A stretch of 64,000 nt of DNA from an uncultured Flavobacteriales bacterium (GTDB lineage Bacteria; Bacteroidota; Bacteroidia; Flavobacteriales; BACL11), in contig CALSUJ010000001.1 of the NCBI GenBank assembly GCA_943789505.1, positions 868,001 to 932,000 on the forward strand, given 5' to 3'. The first letter of the stretch is position 1. Each line of letters opens with the position of its first letter. The notes under the pieces are model-generated. The model was not told where the DNA came from. It worked only from the letters and a program-made list of their open reading frames with translations, and made no database searches. Both the position numbers and the translations under genes were made by a program. Shown here piece by piece: positions 1 to 7,174 of this stretch.

Positions 1-22
1 CATTTGAGTGGAGTTTTCTTTA
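1..22. repeat. Module A repeat, copy 0 (right end only)
   Basis: The first bases match the right half of the module A hairpin (CATTTGAGTGG followed by a T-rich run) seen complete at 10071-10140. The left part lies outside the window. It abuts the stop codon of the SDR gene, as other copies abut minus-strand stop codons, so it probably ends that transcript. Confidence 0.6.
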
Positions 23-727
23 ATTAAATGGATTTGTAGCCCAAATGTTAAACTCATTAATAAAGCCTCTATCATCCATCTCAATTGCAGAGATTATAGA
101 ATGAGATATTTCTTTTGGAGTTAACTTATTATCTACATCTTCTCTCTCTACTCTTTCAGAATTTCCAAATGCAGTTGTAACTTCACTAGGATTTACTTGG
201 CAAACTCTAATATTATGAGGCCTCAATTCAGCTTGCCAACACTGAGTCAAACATCTAACAGCAAATTTTGAAGATGAATAAATACTGCCGTTTTTATATC
301 CTTTTAAACTTGCTGTAGAGCCAATATTAATAATAGTTCCAAAAGACTCTTTAACCATATAAGGAATAATTTCTTTGGTAAATAATGCAAGTCCAAAAAC
401 ATTTACATTAAATACTTTTAAGAAATCCTCTATATTTAATTCATCAATAGATTTTGCAACTCCAATACCCGCATTATTTATTAGAACGTCTACCCTACCA
501 TCTAAAATATCGATACATTTTTTTGTATTCTCGGAAATATTTTCATGATCAGAAATATCAAATTCAATAATCTTAGATCCAGTATAGATTTTGGCTTCCA
601 GTAATCTGTTTTCTGATCTTCCAGTAATCAACACATTTGCACCTTTTTTAACTAAGTCTTTTGCTGTTTCCTTTCCAATTCCAAGACTACCTCCAGTTAT
701 TATAATATTTTTTCCTTTTACATTCAT
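20..727 (-). CDS. SDR family NAD(P)-dependent oxidoreductase
   Basis: Short-chain dehydrogenase/reductase of 235 residues, a normal length for a classical SDR. The Rossmann glycine motif TGGSLGIG is at residues 11-18, NNAG at 84-87, and the catalytic Ser (about 137-140), Tyr150 and Lys154 (YSSSK) are all present, so the enzyme should be active and cytosolic. The substrate cannot be read from the sequence; the family reduces or oxidises carbonyl or alcohol groups with NAD(P)H. It stands alone between repeat copies, so neighbours give no pathway hint. The start at 727 places the first beta strand (GKNIIITGG) directly after the initiator Met. Confidence 0.9.
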   Translation of the reverse strand: MNVKGKNIIITGGSLGIGKETAKDLVKKGANVLITGRSENRLLEAKIYTGSKIIEFDISDHENISENTKKCIDILDGRVDVLINNAGIGVAKSIDELNIEDFLKVFNVNVFGLALFTKEIIPYMVKESFGTIINIGSTASLKGYKNGSIYSSSKFAVRCLTQCWQAELRPHNIRVCQVNPSEVTTAFGNSERVEREDVDNKLTPKEISHSIISAIEMDDRGFINEFNIWATNPFN

Positions 728-770
728 ATATTAAGATTTTTTATAATGCAAAATTACACATTAATTTTCT

Positions 771-840
771 AAAAAGTTCAAACTTAAGACCGAGAGGCCC
801 GCCAAAAACAAACTCACTTAATAGATTGGATTTTTATTTA
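771..840 (+). repeat. Module A repeat, copy 1
   Basis: Box AAAAAGTTCAAACTTAAGAC followed by CGAGAGGCCCGCC and a decayed hairpin (AACTCACTT/AGATTGGATT) with a T run. It is directly followed by module B, as at 16921 and 53305. The reading direction given is box first, hairpin second. Confidence 0.8.
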
Positions 841-845
841 CTATG

Positions 846-985
846 TAGTGGTAGCAGGATTACAACCTCCACCCTTTTCACTAGATTAGAGCAAGCTTTA
901 AAACTAAAATTTGCACCACTTTTTGCACCGCTAATCAATCTACTAAACCAAATTTAATAAATTTATTTGATTATCTGAGTAATGA
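846..985 (+). repeat. Module B/C repeat, copy 1
   Basis: Nearly complete copy. It runs GGTAGCAGGATTACAACCTC, CCCTTTTCACTAGATTA, two GCACC boxes (TTTGCACCACTTTTTGCACC), GCTAATCAATCTACTAAA, then the C part with TTATTTGATTATCTGAGTAA. Copies near 2607, 3932, 8704, 16997, 22851, 24799 and (decayed) 53381 share the order and orientation. On the opposite strand the B end reads like a tRNA 3' end, ATCCTGCTACCA. Confidence 0.85.
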
Positions 986-1082
986 GTTATTTTTTAAAAT
1001 ATTCTAAAATCGTTTTCCAATCAGGATAATACTTACTACCAAAATGAATCCATTTTCCTTGAAATTCTGAAGCACCATAAAT

Positions 1083-1210
1083 CAAACTTAAGAAATTTAT
1101 TCGATTATCTGAGTAATCTCTTATTTTATAAAATATTAAATTTGAATTTGATATCCGAAAAGCAAAATAAAGCGGAATCCATCTCTTAATCAATTAAGAT
1201 GCCACTTTTT
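1083..1210 (+). repeat. Partial module C repeat
   Basis: This second C copy starts AATCAAACTTAAGAAATTTA, continues through TTCGATTATCTGAGTAATCT, and ends with GATATCCGAAAAGC and GCGGAATCC. It closely matches 8748-8850. A T-rich tail (CACTTTTTTTAATCGC) follows, resembling the tail after the copy at 8850. Confidence 0.75.
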
Positions 1211-1287
1211 TTAATCGCATAAAAGGAATAACAAAAAGCTTGTGATTTTTTATCATTAAAATATCTAAATTAGCATATACTATATCC

Positions 1288-1695
1288 TTAACTTACATAC
1301 GTAAACGAAATATTTTTTTCTACTCTTTCTGATAAGGTATGATGTACTGGACAATTATGAGCTGCTCTTTCTAAAATAGTTTTAGTTTTAGAATCGTATT
1401 CTCTTGGAAAAGTTAAATCAATTTCAATTTTAGTAATTCTTCTAGGGTTATTTCCCATCGTTTTTTTAACAATTGCTTTAGCATCTTTAATATCAACATC
1501 ATTTTTCTCCACGGCAATTGCCATAATAGTTAAAATACAACTTGCTAATGCAGAACACACCATATCAGTTGGCGAAAAGGTTTCTCCAAGTCCGTGGTTG
1601 TCTTTTGGAGCATCCGTACTTATTTCAGATCCAGAATCTAAATGAGTAGCAGTTGTTCTTAAATTTCCTTGGTATTTAACTTCAAATGTGTTCAT
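1288..1695 (-). CDS. OsmC family protein
   Basis: 135 residues, the typical length of the OsmC/Ohr superfamily of thiol-dependent hydroperoxide-detoxifying proteins. The two characteristic cysteines are present: Cys53 in ALASCIL and Cys115 in HNCPVHHTL, the latter pattern typical of the YhfA-like OsmC branch rather than Ohr. It probably acts in the cytosol as a small dimer reducing peroxides or handling reactive sulfur; the exact substrate is not visible. It lies 30 bases upstream of nothing co-directional except the ChaN-like gene, which is transcribed towards the same side but starts 885 bases away, so it is likely monocistronic. Confidence 0.88.
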   Translation of the reverse strand: MNTFEVKYQGNLRTTATHLDSGSEISTDAPKDNHGLGETFSPTDMVCSALASCILTIMAIAVEKNDVDIKDAKAIVKKTMGNNPRRITKIEIDLTFPREYDSKTKTILERAAHNCPVHHTLSERVEKNISFTYVS

Positions 1696-1725
1696 AATAT
1701 AACTATATGTTATTATTTGTTTTAA

Positions 1726-2580
1726 TTAATGTGTTTTAGTCATGTTTGTTGGTGTAACTATTATAAAGTCTGCAATACCAACTTGACCCTCATCTAATTG
1801 ATTTAAATCATCTTGCTCATAACTAGAAATAGTTATGGTTTTTATCCTTTTACTTTCATGTTTCAAATACCAATTTATACCTTCATAATTCTTTGAATGA
1901 AAAGCACCATGAAAATGGATAAAAGTTTGTCCTTTCTTCCAGTTTTCAAAAATAAAATGTGCCATTGTAGCATCCTTTAATGCTTGAGATTTAGGAAGAT
2001 TATCACCCCCATGATCCATACCCATAGCTAACATTTCTTGATAGGACGATAAAGAAGTATCGTATAAAATAGGAAGTGGTGCCATGTACGATTTTGCTTT
2101 ATCTGATAAAAAACTCAATGTATCTAACCCGTGTTGATATACAATTGAAGCGTATCTTCTAGGAACATTAGTAGCAATAAATGAGAGCTTGTTCTCTTTA
2201 GAAAATTGTATTAAAGGAAAATAATCCGTTTTAAAATTTGGCCAAGTTTTAGTTTCTGAAATTAATTTTGATTTAGAAACTAGCCCAGTCAAATATTCAT
2301 CTATCACTAATTGATTATCAGATTCCATCATTTCCGCACCTAAAACTAATTTTTCAGAAACATTGAATAGATCTTTAGTTAATTCTAATTGTAACCAATG
2401 GTTTATCGGATTATCATGTAGCTCCCCAAAAAGAATAATGTCTGCTTTTCTGGATTGATCAAACAACTCTTGATATGTAGTTTTAAGCCCCTGACTATCA
2501 AAAATAACAAAAGCTTTCTTCTGAGCAATAATTGTTGAGCTGATAAAAAGGAAAAGGAAAAGCAGTTTGTTTTTTTTCAT
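1726..2580 (-). CDS. ChaN-like exported protein (haem-binding uptake family)
   Basis: 284 residues from the chosen start at 2580, which gives a clean signal peptide (MKKNKLLFLFLF... ending near IIAQKK). A longer frame exists upstream, but its extra 17 codons run into repeat copy B2, so it is rejected. The mature part begins with ILFGELHDNPINHWLQ, the hallmark of the ChaN/EreA-like Tiki superfamily (Glu and His as candidate ligands), and later has HFIFENWKKGQTFIHFHGAFHSK. ChaN of Campylobacter is a haem-binding lipoprotein; here there is no lipobox Cys, so a periplasmic or T9SS-independent exported protein is inferred. Function in this organism is unproven. Confidence 0.8.
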   Translation of the reverse strand: MKKNKLLFLFLFISSTIIAQKKAFVIFDSQGLKTTYQELFDQSRKADIILFGELHDNPINHWLQLELTKDLFNVSEKLVLGAEMMESDNQLVIDEYLTGLVSKSKLISETKTWPNFKTDYFPLIQFSKENKLSFIATNVPRRYASIVYQHGLDTLSFLSDKAKSYMAPLPILYDTSLSSYQEMLAMGMDHGGDNLPKSQALKDATMAHFIFENWKKGQTFIHFHGAFHSKNYEGINWYLKHESKRIKTITISSYEQDDLNQLDEGQVGIADFIIVTPTNMTKTH

Positions 2581-2606
2581 GGAGATAAAAATACTAAATT
2601 TAGGTT

Positions 2607-2715
2607 CTTGTAGCGGGATTACAACCCACACTTATTTCACTAGATTACAGTAAGCTCTAAACCTAAAATTTTCACCATTTTTTTGCACCGCTAACCGATC
2701 TAAATCAAATTTAGA
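2607..2715 (+). repeat. Module B repeat, copy 2
   Basis: Starts TTGTAGCGGGATTACAACCC, then TTATTTCACTAGATTACAGT, ends with TTTTGCACCGCTAACCGATC. The C part is lost after AATCAAATTTAG. It sits between divergently oriented genes (ChaN-like and thioredoxin-like). Confidence 0.8.
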
Positions 2716-2767
2716 ATGATTATTGTTTTTTTCTCACTAATATTGCGCAATAATTAAATAAACTAAA

Positions 2768-3379
2768 ATGAAATCCTACAAAACACTATTTATAGTATTT
2801 TTACTAATTAACACTTCATTATTTGCACAGAAATATCCAACACTAAATATTGGCCAAGAAATGCCTATGCAAGACACTGAAATATTAGATGTATACGAGA
2901 AGAGCATGACACTTAGTAAAAACCTAAAAAGAAATGGAATACTGGTTGTTTTTACTTCAAATTCATGTCCGTTTGTTGTAATGTGGGAGGATAGATACAA
3001 ATTACTTGAAGAAAAATGTATGAATAGTGATTTAGGCATGGTATATATAAACTCAAATCAAGCTAAAAGAGATGGTGATGATTCAGTTGAAGAAATGAAG
3101 AAACATTCTATAAAAATGGGCTATACTTACCCATATTTGATTGATAAAAACAGTAAAATAGCAAATTCCTTTGGGGCAAAAACAACTCCTCATATTTTCT
3201 TATTTAATAAGAAAAAAGTGTTAGTATATAAAGGAGCAATTGATGATAATTATAATTCAATTAATGATGTTACTAAAAACTACTTATTAGATGCTATGCA
3301 AGAAGTTAGTAATCAAAAAAGTGTTAGTGTTAGTGAAACTAAAGCAGTAGGTTGTAGTATCAAAAGAGTTAAAAAATAA
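2768..3379 (+). CDS. Exported thioredoxin-like (redoxin) protein
   Basis: 203 residues with a signal peptide (residues 1-21, ending SLFAQ). The redoxin fold region has FTSNSCPFVVMWEDRY with a single active-site Cys67, resembling peroxiredoxin/TlpA-like proteins of the NxCPFV type rather than CxxC thioredoxins. A conserved tail Cys (AVGCSIKRVKK) ends the protein. It likely works in the periplasm in thiol redox or peroxide reduction; partner unknown. The 12-bp palindrome TATTGCGCAATA ends 15 bases before the ATG and overlaps a possible -7 element, so it may be a regulatory site. YqhA follows 47 bases downstream and may be co-transcribed. Confidence 0.82.
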   Translation: MKSYKTLFIVFLLINTSLFAQKYPTLNIGQEMPMQDTEILDVYEKSMTLSKNLKRNGILVVFTSNSCPFVVMWEDRYKLLEEKCMNSDLGMVYINSNQAKRDGDDSVEEMKKHSIKMGYTYPYLIDKNSKIANSFGAKTTPHIFLFNKKKVLVYKGAIDDNYNSINDVTKNYLLDAMQEVSNQKSVSVSETKAVGCSIKRVKK

Positions 3380-3426
3380 ACATAAATAAATCTATTAAAT
3401 AATGTGTGAAATAAAAAAGATTAACA

Positions 3427-3930
3427 ATGTCAATGTTAGAAAATAAATTCGAAAAAGCACTTTGGAGTACTAGATTTATCGTGCTAATAGCAGTGGTATT
3501 ATCTATCATTTCTTCAATTACATTATTTCTATTGGGAGGCTGGGATATTATACAAGCAACCATTTTTAATAACCCATTATTTAATGAAAATATTAACACA
3601 AATAATGACTTATTGTTTAAAATTATTTCATCTATTGATTTATTTTTAATTGGTATAGTTTTATTGATTTTTGGATTTGGAGTTTATGAGTTATTTATCA
3701 GTGAGATTGATTTTGCTAAGGGTAAATTTGCAGATTCCACACTAAAAATTAATAGTCTTGATCAACTAAAAAATAAAATAATTAAAGTAATTATTATTGT
3801 ATTAATTGTTAAATTTTTTGAAAAAGTTTTAAAACTATCTCACAATTTTACAACTCCACATGACCTTCTTTTGTTTAGTCTTTCAATTTTATCTATTTGC
3901 ATCGGATATTATTTAATTAATAGAAAATAA
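3427..3930 (+). CDS. YqhA family membrane protein (UPF0114)
   Basis: 167 residues with three to four predicted membrane helices (about residues 12-36, 62-84, 113-133, 145-163). The N-terminal pattern LENKFEKALWSTRFIVLIAVVLS and the cytosolic motif LFISEIDFA match the YqhA/UPF0114 family of small inner-membrane proteins of unknown function. It follows the thioredoxin-like gene by 47 bases on the same strand. Nothing in the sequence shows a substrate. The start follows an AT-rich leader without a strong ribosome binding site, which is usual in Bacteroidota. Confidence 0.82.
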   Translation: MSMLENKFEKALWSTRFIVLIAVVLSIISSITLFLLGGWDIIQATIFNNPLFNENINTNNDLLFKIISSIDLFLIGIVLLIFGFGVYELFISEIDFAKGKFADSTLKINSLDQLKNKIIKVIIIVLIVKFFEKVLKLSHNFTTPHDLLLFSLSILSICIGYYLINRK

Positions 3931-3931
3931 T

Positions 3932-4093
3932 TAGATTTAGCAGGATTAAAACCTCTACCCTTTTCACTAGATTACAGCAAACTTTTAAACTAAAATTTGC
4001 ACCATTTTTTGCACCGCTGAACAATCTACTAAAAAAAACTTAAGAAATTTATTTGATTATCTGAGTATTCTATTATTTTTTAAAATATTAAAT
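3932..4093 (+). repeat. Module B/C repeat, copy 3
   Basis: TTTAGCAGGATTAAAACCTC, CCCTTTTCACTAGATTACAG, two GCACC boxes, then the C part with TTATTTGATTATCTGAGTAT and TAAAATATTAAATTTGAATT. It begins immediately after the YqhA stop codon and runs straight into a module A copy. Confidence 0.85.
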
Positions 4094-4156
4094 TTGAATT
4101 CAATAACCTTAAGACCCACCAAAAATCCCTCACATAATTTGGGAGAGAATTTTTAA
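4094..4156 (+). repeat. Module A repeat, copy 2 (divergent)
   Basis: GAATTCAATAACCTTAAGAC followed by CCACCAAAAA and a hairpin CTCACATAATTTGGGAG with a T run. The box is diverged, but the CCACCAAAAA junction and the hairpin-plus-T layout are kept. Confidence 0.65.
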
Positions 4157-4164
4157 TATATTTG
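4157..4164 (+). promoter_or_regulatory. Candidate -7 promoter element of the DUF6122 gene
   Basis: TATATTTG is a perfect match to the Bacteroidota -7 consensus TAnnTTTG and lies 45 bases before the ATG at 4210. No clear -33 element is visible; the motif alone is weak evidence in AT-rich DNA. Confidence 0.45.
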
Positions 4165-4209
4165 CGAATTATTAGTGGTATCCACAATTAATTTAGGAAT
4201 TGGAAAAAG

Positions 4210-4524
4210 ATGACACAATTTTTTATACATTATTCTTTGCATTTTGTTTTCCCACTTTTAATTGCATTTGTATTTTTCAGAAAAGATTGGAAAAAAGTGT
4301 ATTTGATTATGCTCTCAACTATGATGGTTGATTTAGATCATTTACTTGCTAACCCAATTTACCAAGAAGATAGATGTAGTATCAATTTTCATCCTCTACA
4401 TACATATTATGCTATAGCTGTATATATTATAATGATTTTCTTTCGAAAACCCTTAAATATAATTGGAATTGGACTTTTACTACATATGCTAACAGACTTT
4501 ATTGATTGTATAATACAAAATTAA
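4210..4524 (+). CDS. DUF6122 family membrane protein
   Basis: 104 residues, four hydrophobic segments. The conserved core DLDHLLANPIY ... RCSINFHPLHTYYA and the late HMLTDFIDC motif match DUF6122, a small membrane family related to YdjM-type putative metal-dependent membrane hydrolases (Asp/His-rich motifs at membrane edges). Biological role unknown. It is bracketed by module A copies on both sides (4094-4156 and 4523-4572), so it looks like a single-gene unit between repeats. Confidence 0.82.
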   Translation: MTQFFIHYSLHFVFPLLIAFVFFRKDWKKVYLIMLSTMMVDLDHLLANPIYQEDRCSINFHPLHTYYAIAVYIIMIFFRKPLNIIGIGLLLHMLTDFIDCIIQN

Positions 4525-4620
4525 AAAAGTTCGAACTTAGGACCTTAAGGACACCAAAAATAATCCAAGATAGAATAGTCAGATTATAAACCTCTATCCC
4601 TTTGCATCATTTTAGTTGCA
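4523..4620 (+). repeat. Module A repeat, copy 3, with a decayed B part
   Basis: AAAAAAGTTCGAACTTAGGA followed by CCTTAAGGACACCAAAAA sits directly on the DUF6122 stop codon. The hairpin is lost. From about 4580, GATTATAAACCTCTATCCCT resembles the start of module B. Confidence 0.7.
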
Positions 4621-4708
4621 ACAATAAATGATTTTTCGTTTCTGTTTATAAGGCCTAATTATTTAGCAGGAGTATACATAAGCACTTAAAATACAAATAT
4701 TTATACCT

Positions 4709-5122
4709 TTAATGAGGAAGTTTGTCTCTTAACAGACCATAAATAAAGGTGCCAATTATTGAAGATATTATTACTATTATTATAGGGAAATAACCAACAC
4801 CAATAAGTGTAAACATTGGGCCTGGACAAGCACCTGCTAATGCCCAACCTAATCCGAAGATAATTCCGCCAATAATATAACGACTTAAGGTTTTTTCTTT
4901 TGTATTAAAGTTTATTTCTTCGCCATAAAAAGATTTAATCTTAAATCGTTTTATCATCTGCACCACAATAATACCAATAGCTAAAGCTGAACCAATTATA
5001 CCGTACATATGAAAAGATTCAAATTTGAACATTTCATATATACGAAACCATGAAGCAGCTTCAGATTTAAACATGGTAATTCCAAAAAGAATTCCGATAA
5101 ACAGGTAGATAAGTGTTCTCAT
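4709..5122 (-). CDS. YeeE/YedE family protein, C-terminal half type (DUF6691)
   Basis: 137 residues with four membrane helices. The motif GWALAGACPGPMFTLIGVG with Cys99 is the signature of the second half of split YeeE/YedE sulfur-compound transporters. In the fused relative YeeE the membrane-embedded cysteines relay thiosulfate into the cytosol. Here it starts 3 bases after the partner half and is the last gene of the operon led by the CstB-like enzyme. The pair likely moves thiosulfate or a related sulfur species across the inner membrane; direction and substrate are inferred. Confidence 0.88.
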   Translation of the reverse strand: MRTLIYLFIGILFGITMFKSEAASWFRIYEMFKFESFHMYGIIGSALAIGIIVVQMIKRFKIKSFYGEEINFNTKEKTLSRYIIGGIIFGLGWALAGACPGPMFTLIGVGYFPIIIVIISSIIGTFIYGLLRDKLPH

Positions 5123-5125
5123 AGG

Positions 5126-5683
5126 TTAAAATATTAATGGAAATAAAAAATGAATCATTGTAAGGCCTCCAATAAAGAAACCTATTACTGCAATTAGAGA
5201 TGGAAGTTGTAAATCGCTCAATCCAGATATTGCGTGACCTGAAGTGCATCCTCCCGCATATCTAGCACCAAAACCGACTAGAAAACCACCTATTGATAAA
5301 ATAAGAATGTTTTTAACTTTAAACAATGAACTGTTGTCAAAAAGTTCATCTGGTAAATAGGATTCACCGGCACTCATAAACCCAAGGATATTCAAATCGT
5401 TAATCGTATCAGGGTTAATGGCAACTGCCATGTCTGTAGTTAAATAATATGAACCAATATAACCTCCAATTACCGCTCCAATTATTACAACTAAATTCCA
5501 TTTTTGAGACTTCCAATCAAAATTGAAAAAATTTGCTTTGTTTCCTGCACCACAAATAGTGCAAATTGTTCTTAAGTTTGCAGACATACCAAAGCTTTTA
5601 CCTGACATTAAAAGTAAAAACATAATAAATGCAATCATAGGGCCTGCTATATACCAAGGCCAAGGTTGAAAAATCCAGTTCAT
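5126..5683 (-). CDS. YeeE/YedE family sulfur transporter, N-terminal half type
   Basis: 185 residues, about five membrane helices. Contains GKSFGMSANLRTICTICGAG (Cys41, Cys44) and the hallmark GARYAGGCTSGHAISG with Cys146, the family's sulfur-relay cysteine. It follows the CstB-like gene by 9 bases and precedes the partner half by 3, so the three genes are surely one transcript. In this setting it probably imports or exports thiosulfate generated by the persulfide dioxygenase-rhodanese enzyme. Confident on family, moderate on substrate. Confidence 0.9.
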   Translation of the reverse strand: MNWIFQPWPWYIAGPMIAFIMFLLLMSGKSFGMSANLRTICTICGAGNKANFFNFDWKSQKWNLVVIIGAVIGGYIGSYYLTTDMAVAINPDTINDLNILGFMSAGESYLPDELFDNSSLFKVKNILILSIGGFLVGFGARYAGGCTSGHAISGLSDLQLPSLIAVIGFFIGGLTMIHFLFPLIF

Positions 5684-5692
5684 TTAATTTTA

Positions 5693-7102
5693 TTATAAAG
5701 TTGATGGACAGACGTAATCTGACACTATAATTTTAGCTTCTTTTATTGCTTTAAACCCACCTTTAACATCAATTAGATTATGAATACCTCTACTTTTTAA
5801 GATAGATGCTGCAATCATACTCCTATAACCACCGGCACAGTGAACGTAAAAGGTTTTTGTATCTGGAAATTCAGTTAAGTGATTATTTAAATAACTTAGA
5901 GGTGTATTATTTGCATCTAAAACATGTTCTGATAAATACTCACCTTCTTCTCTAACATCAAAAAGTCTTACACCACCACTTTCTTTTACTCCTTTAAACA
6001 CCGTTGCAGAAATTGAGCTAACAGTGTCATATTCTTTATCAGCTTTTTTCCAAGCTTCAAAGCCACCTTTTAAATAGCCTAATGTTTGGTCAAAACCAAC
6101 TCTTGATAAACGTGTAATAGTTTCTTCTTCACTTCCTTCTGGAGTTACCAATAAAATAGATTGTTTTACATCTGCAATTAAAGCGCCTACAGAAGGAGCA
6201 AAATTACCATCTAATCCAATAAATATTGAACGTGGTATGTGCCCTCTTGAAAAATCATTTTGATGACGAACATCTAAAACAATAGCATCTGTTTCATTTA
6301 CTACAGCTTCAAAATCTTTAGGTGACAATGCTTGTGCGCTTCGTTCCAGAACATTTTGAAAATCATCATACCCATCTTTGTTCATTTTTACGTTTAATGG
6401 AAAATATTGTGGTGGCGGTAATAAACCATCCGTTACTTCTTTAATAAACTCATCTTTTGACATATCTGCACGTAATGCATAATTTGTAACTTTTTGATTT
6501 CCTAATGTATCTACCGTTTCTTTACTTAAATTTTTTCCACAAGAAGAACCAGCACCATGCCCTGGAAACACAATAACATCATCCGCTAAAGGCATTATTT
6601 TAGTGCGTAAACTATTGTACAAAAAACCTGCTAAATCGGTTTCAGTTATTTTTCCAATTTTTTGTGCTAAATCTGGGCGACCTACATCTCCTAAGAATAA
6701 TGTATCACCACTAAAAATAGCATGATCTTTATTATTTTCGTCTTTCAAAAGAAAAATAGAACTTTCCATGGTATGACCTGGTGTATGTAAAACTGTGATA
6801 GTGATATCTCCTAATTTAAAAACTTGTTTATCTTTTGCTATAATAGCATCAAAACTTGTTTCGGCATTTGGTCCAAAAATAATGGAAGCACCAGTCTGTT
6901 TAGCTAATGTAACATGGCCACTGACAAAGTCTGCATGAAAATGCGTTTCAAAAATATATTTGATTTTTGCATCGTCTAACTTAGCTTTATTGATGTAAGA
7001 TTGTACTTCACGTAAAGGATCTATAATAGCAACTTCACCTTTACTTTCTATATAGTAGGCTCCTTGAGATAGACATCCTGTATATATTTGTTCTATTTTC
7101 AT
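5693..7102 (-). CDS. CstB-like persulfide dioxygenase with two rhodanese domains
   Basis: 469 residues. The N-terminal metallo-beta-lactamase domain (about 1-230) has THFHADFVSGH, HTPGHTMESS, SGDTLFLGDVGRPDLA and VFPGHGAGSSCG, matching ETHE1-type persulfide dioxygenases that oxidise glutathione or other low-molecular-weight persulfide with O2 and Fe(II). Two rhodanese domains follow. The middle one (about 260-355) lacks a Cys in its active-site loop (VTPEGSEEE) and is probably catalytically dead. The C-terminal one has the active CAGGYRS loop. This order of dioxygenase, pseudo-rhodanese and rhodanese is that of Staphylococcus aureus CstB, which makes thiosulfate. It heads the operon with both YeeE/YedE halves, behind a promoter with a Crp/Fnr-type palindrome. 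Confidence 0.9.
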   Translation of the reverse strand: MKIEQIYTGCLSQGAYYIESKGEVAIIDPLREVQSYINKAKLDDAKIKYIFETHFHADFVSGHVTLAKQTGASIIFGPNAETSFDAIIAKDKQVFKLGDITITVLHTPGHTMESSIFLLKDENNKDHAIFSGDTLFLGDVGRPDLAQKIGKITETDLAGFLYNSLRTKIMPLADDVIVFPGHGAGSSCGKNLSKETVDTLGNQKVTNYALRADMSKDEFIKEVTDGLLPPPQYFPLNVKMNKDGYDDFQNVLERSAQALSPKDFEAVVNETDAIVLDVRHQNDFSRGHIPRSIFIGLDGNFAPSVGALIADVKQSILLVTPEGSEEETITRLSRVGFDQTLGYLKGGFEAWKKADKEYDTVSSISATVFKGVKESGGVRLFDVREEGEYLSEHVLDANNTPLSYLNNHLTEFPDTKTFYVHCAGGYRSMIAASILKSRGIHNLIDVKGGFKAIKEAKIIVSDYVCPSTL

Positions 7103-7125
7103 AATTGTTTAATTTAAATGATAAT

Positions 7126-7169
7126 CAAAATTATAATATGTTTATAAATTGTACAGTAACATTAGTTAC
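7126..7169 (-). promoter_or_regulatory. Promoter and Crp/Fnr-type operator of the CstB-like operon
   Basis: On the minus strand a perfect -7 element TAATTTTG covers 7133-7126. A perfect inverted repeat GTAAC-ATTA-GTTAC covers 7156-7169, centred 36.5 bases upstream of the last G of the -7 element. This matches, base for base in spacing, the arrangement upstream of tauE. A centre near -41 relative to the expected start site fits class II activation by a Crp/Fnr protein. Confidence 0.75.
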
Positions 7170-7174
7170 ACTTA

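Larger units (their letters stand above)
728..1287. other. Gene-poor stretch filled by repeat modules
   Basis: These 560 bases between the SDR and OsmC genes hold module A (771-840), module B/C (846-985), about 95 bases of unique sequence, and a second partial C copy (about 1083-1210). A 68-codon minus-strand reading frame (987-1193) runs through the C copies; its N-terminal half is simply translated repeat, so it is not called as a gene. The unique insert could be the remnant of a lost gene. Confidence 0.6.

Noticed and set aside
846-985. Integron attC site
   Set aside because: Module B has no clear paired GTTRRRY/RYYYAAC core sites, and no integron integrase is in the window, although the same-orientation layout prompted the idea.
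987-1193. 68-codon minus-strand frame
   Set aside because: Its first half is translated repeat C and the rest is a short unique insert; no homology or start signal is visible.
2581-2631. Upstream extension of the ChaN-like gene
   Set aside because: It runs into repeat copy B2 and would bury the signal peptide.
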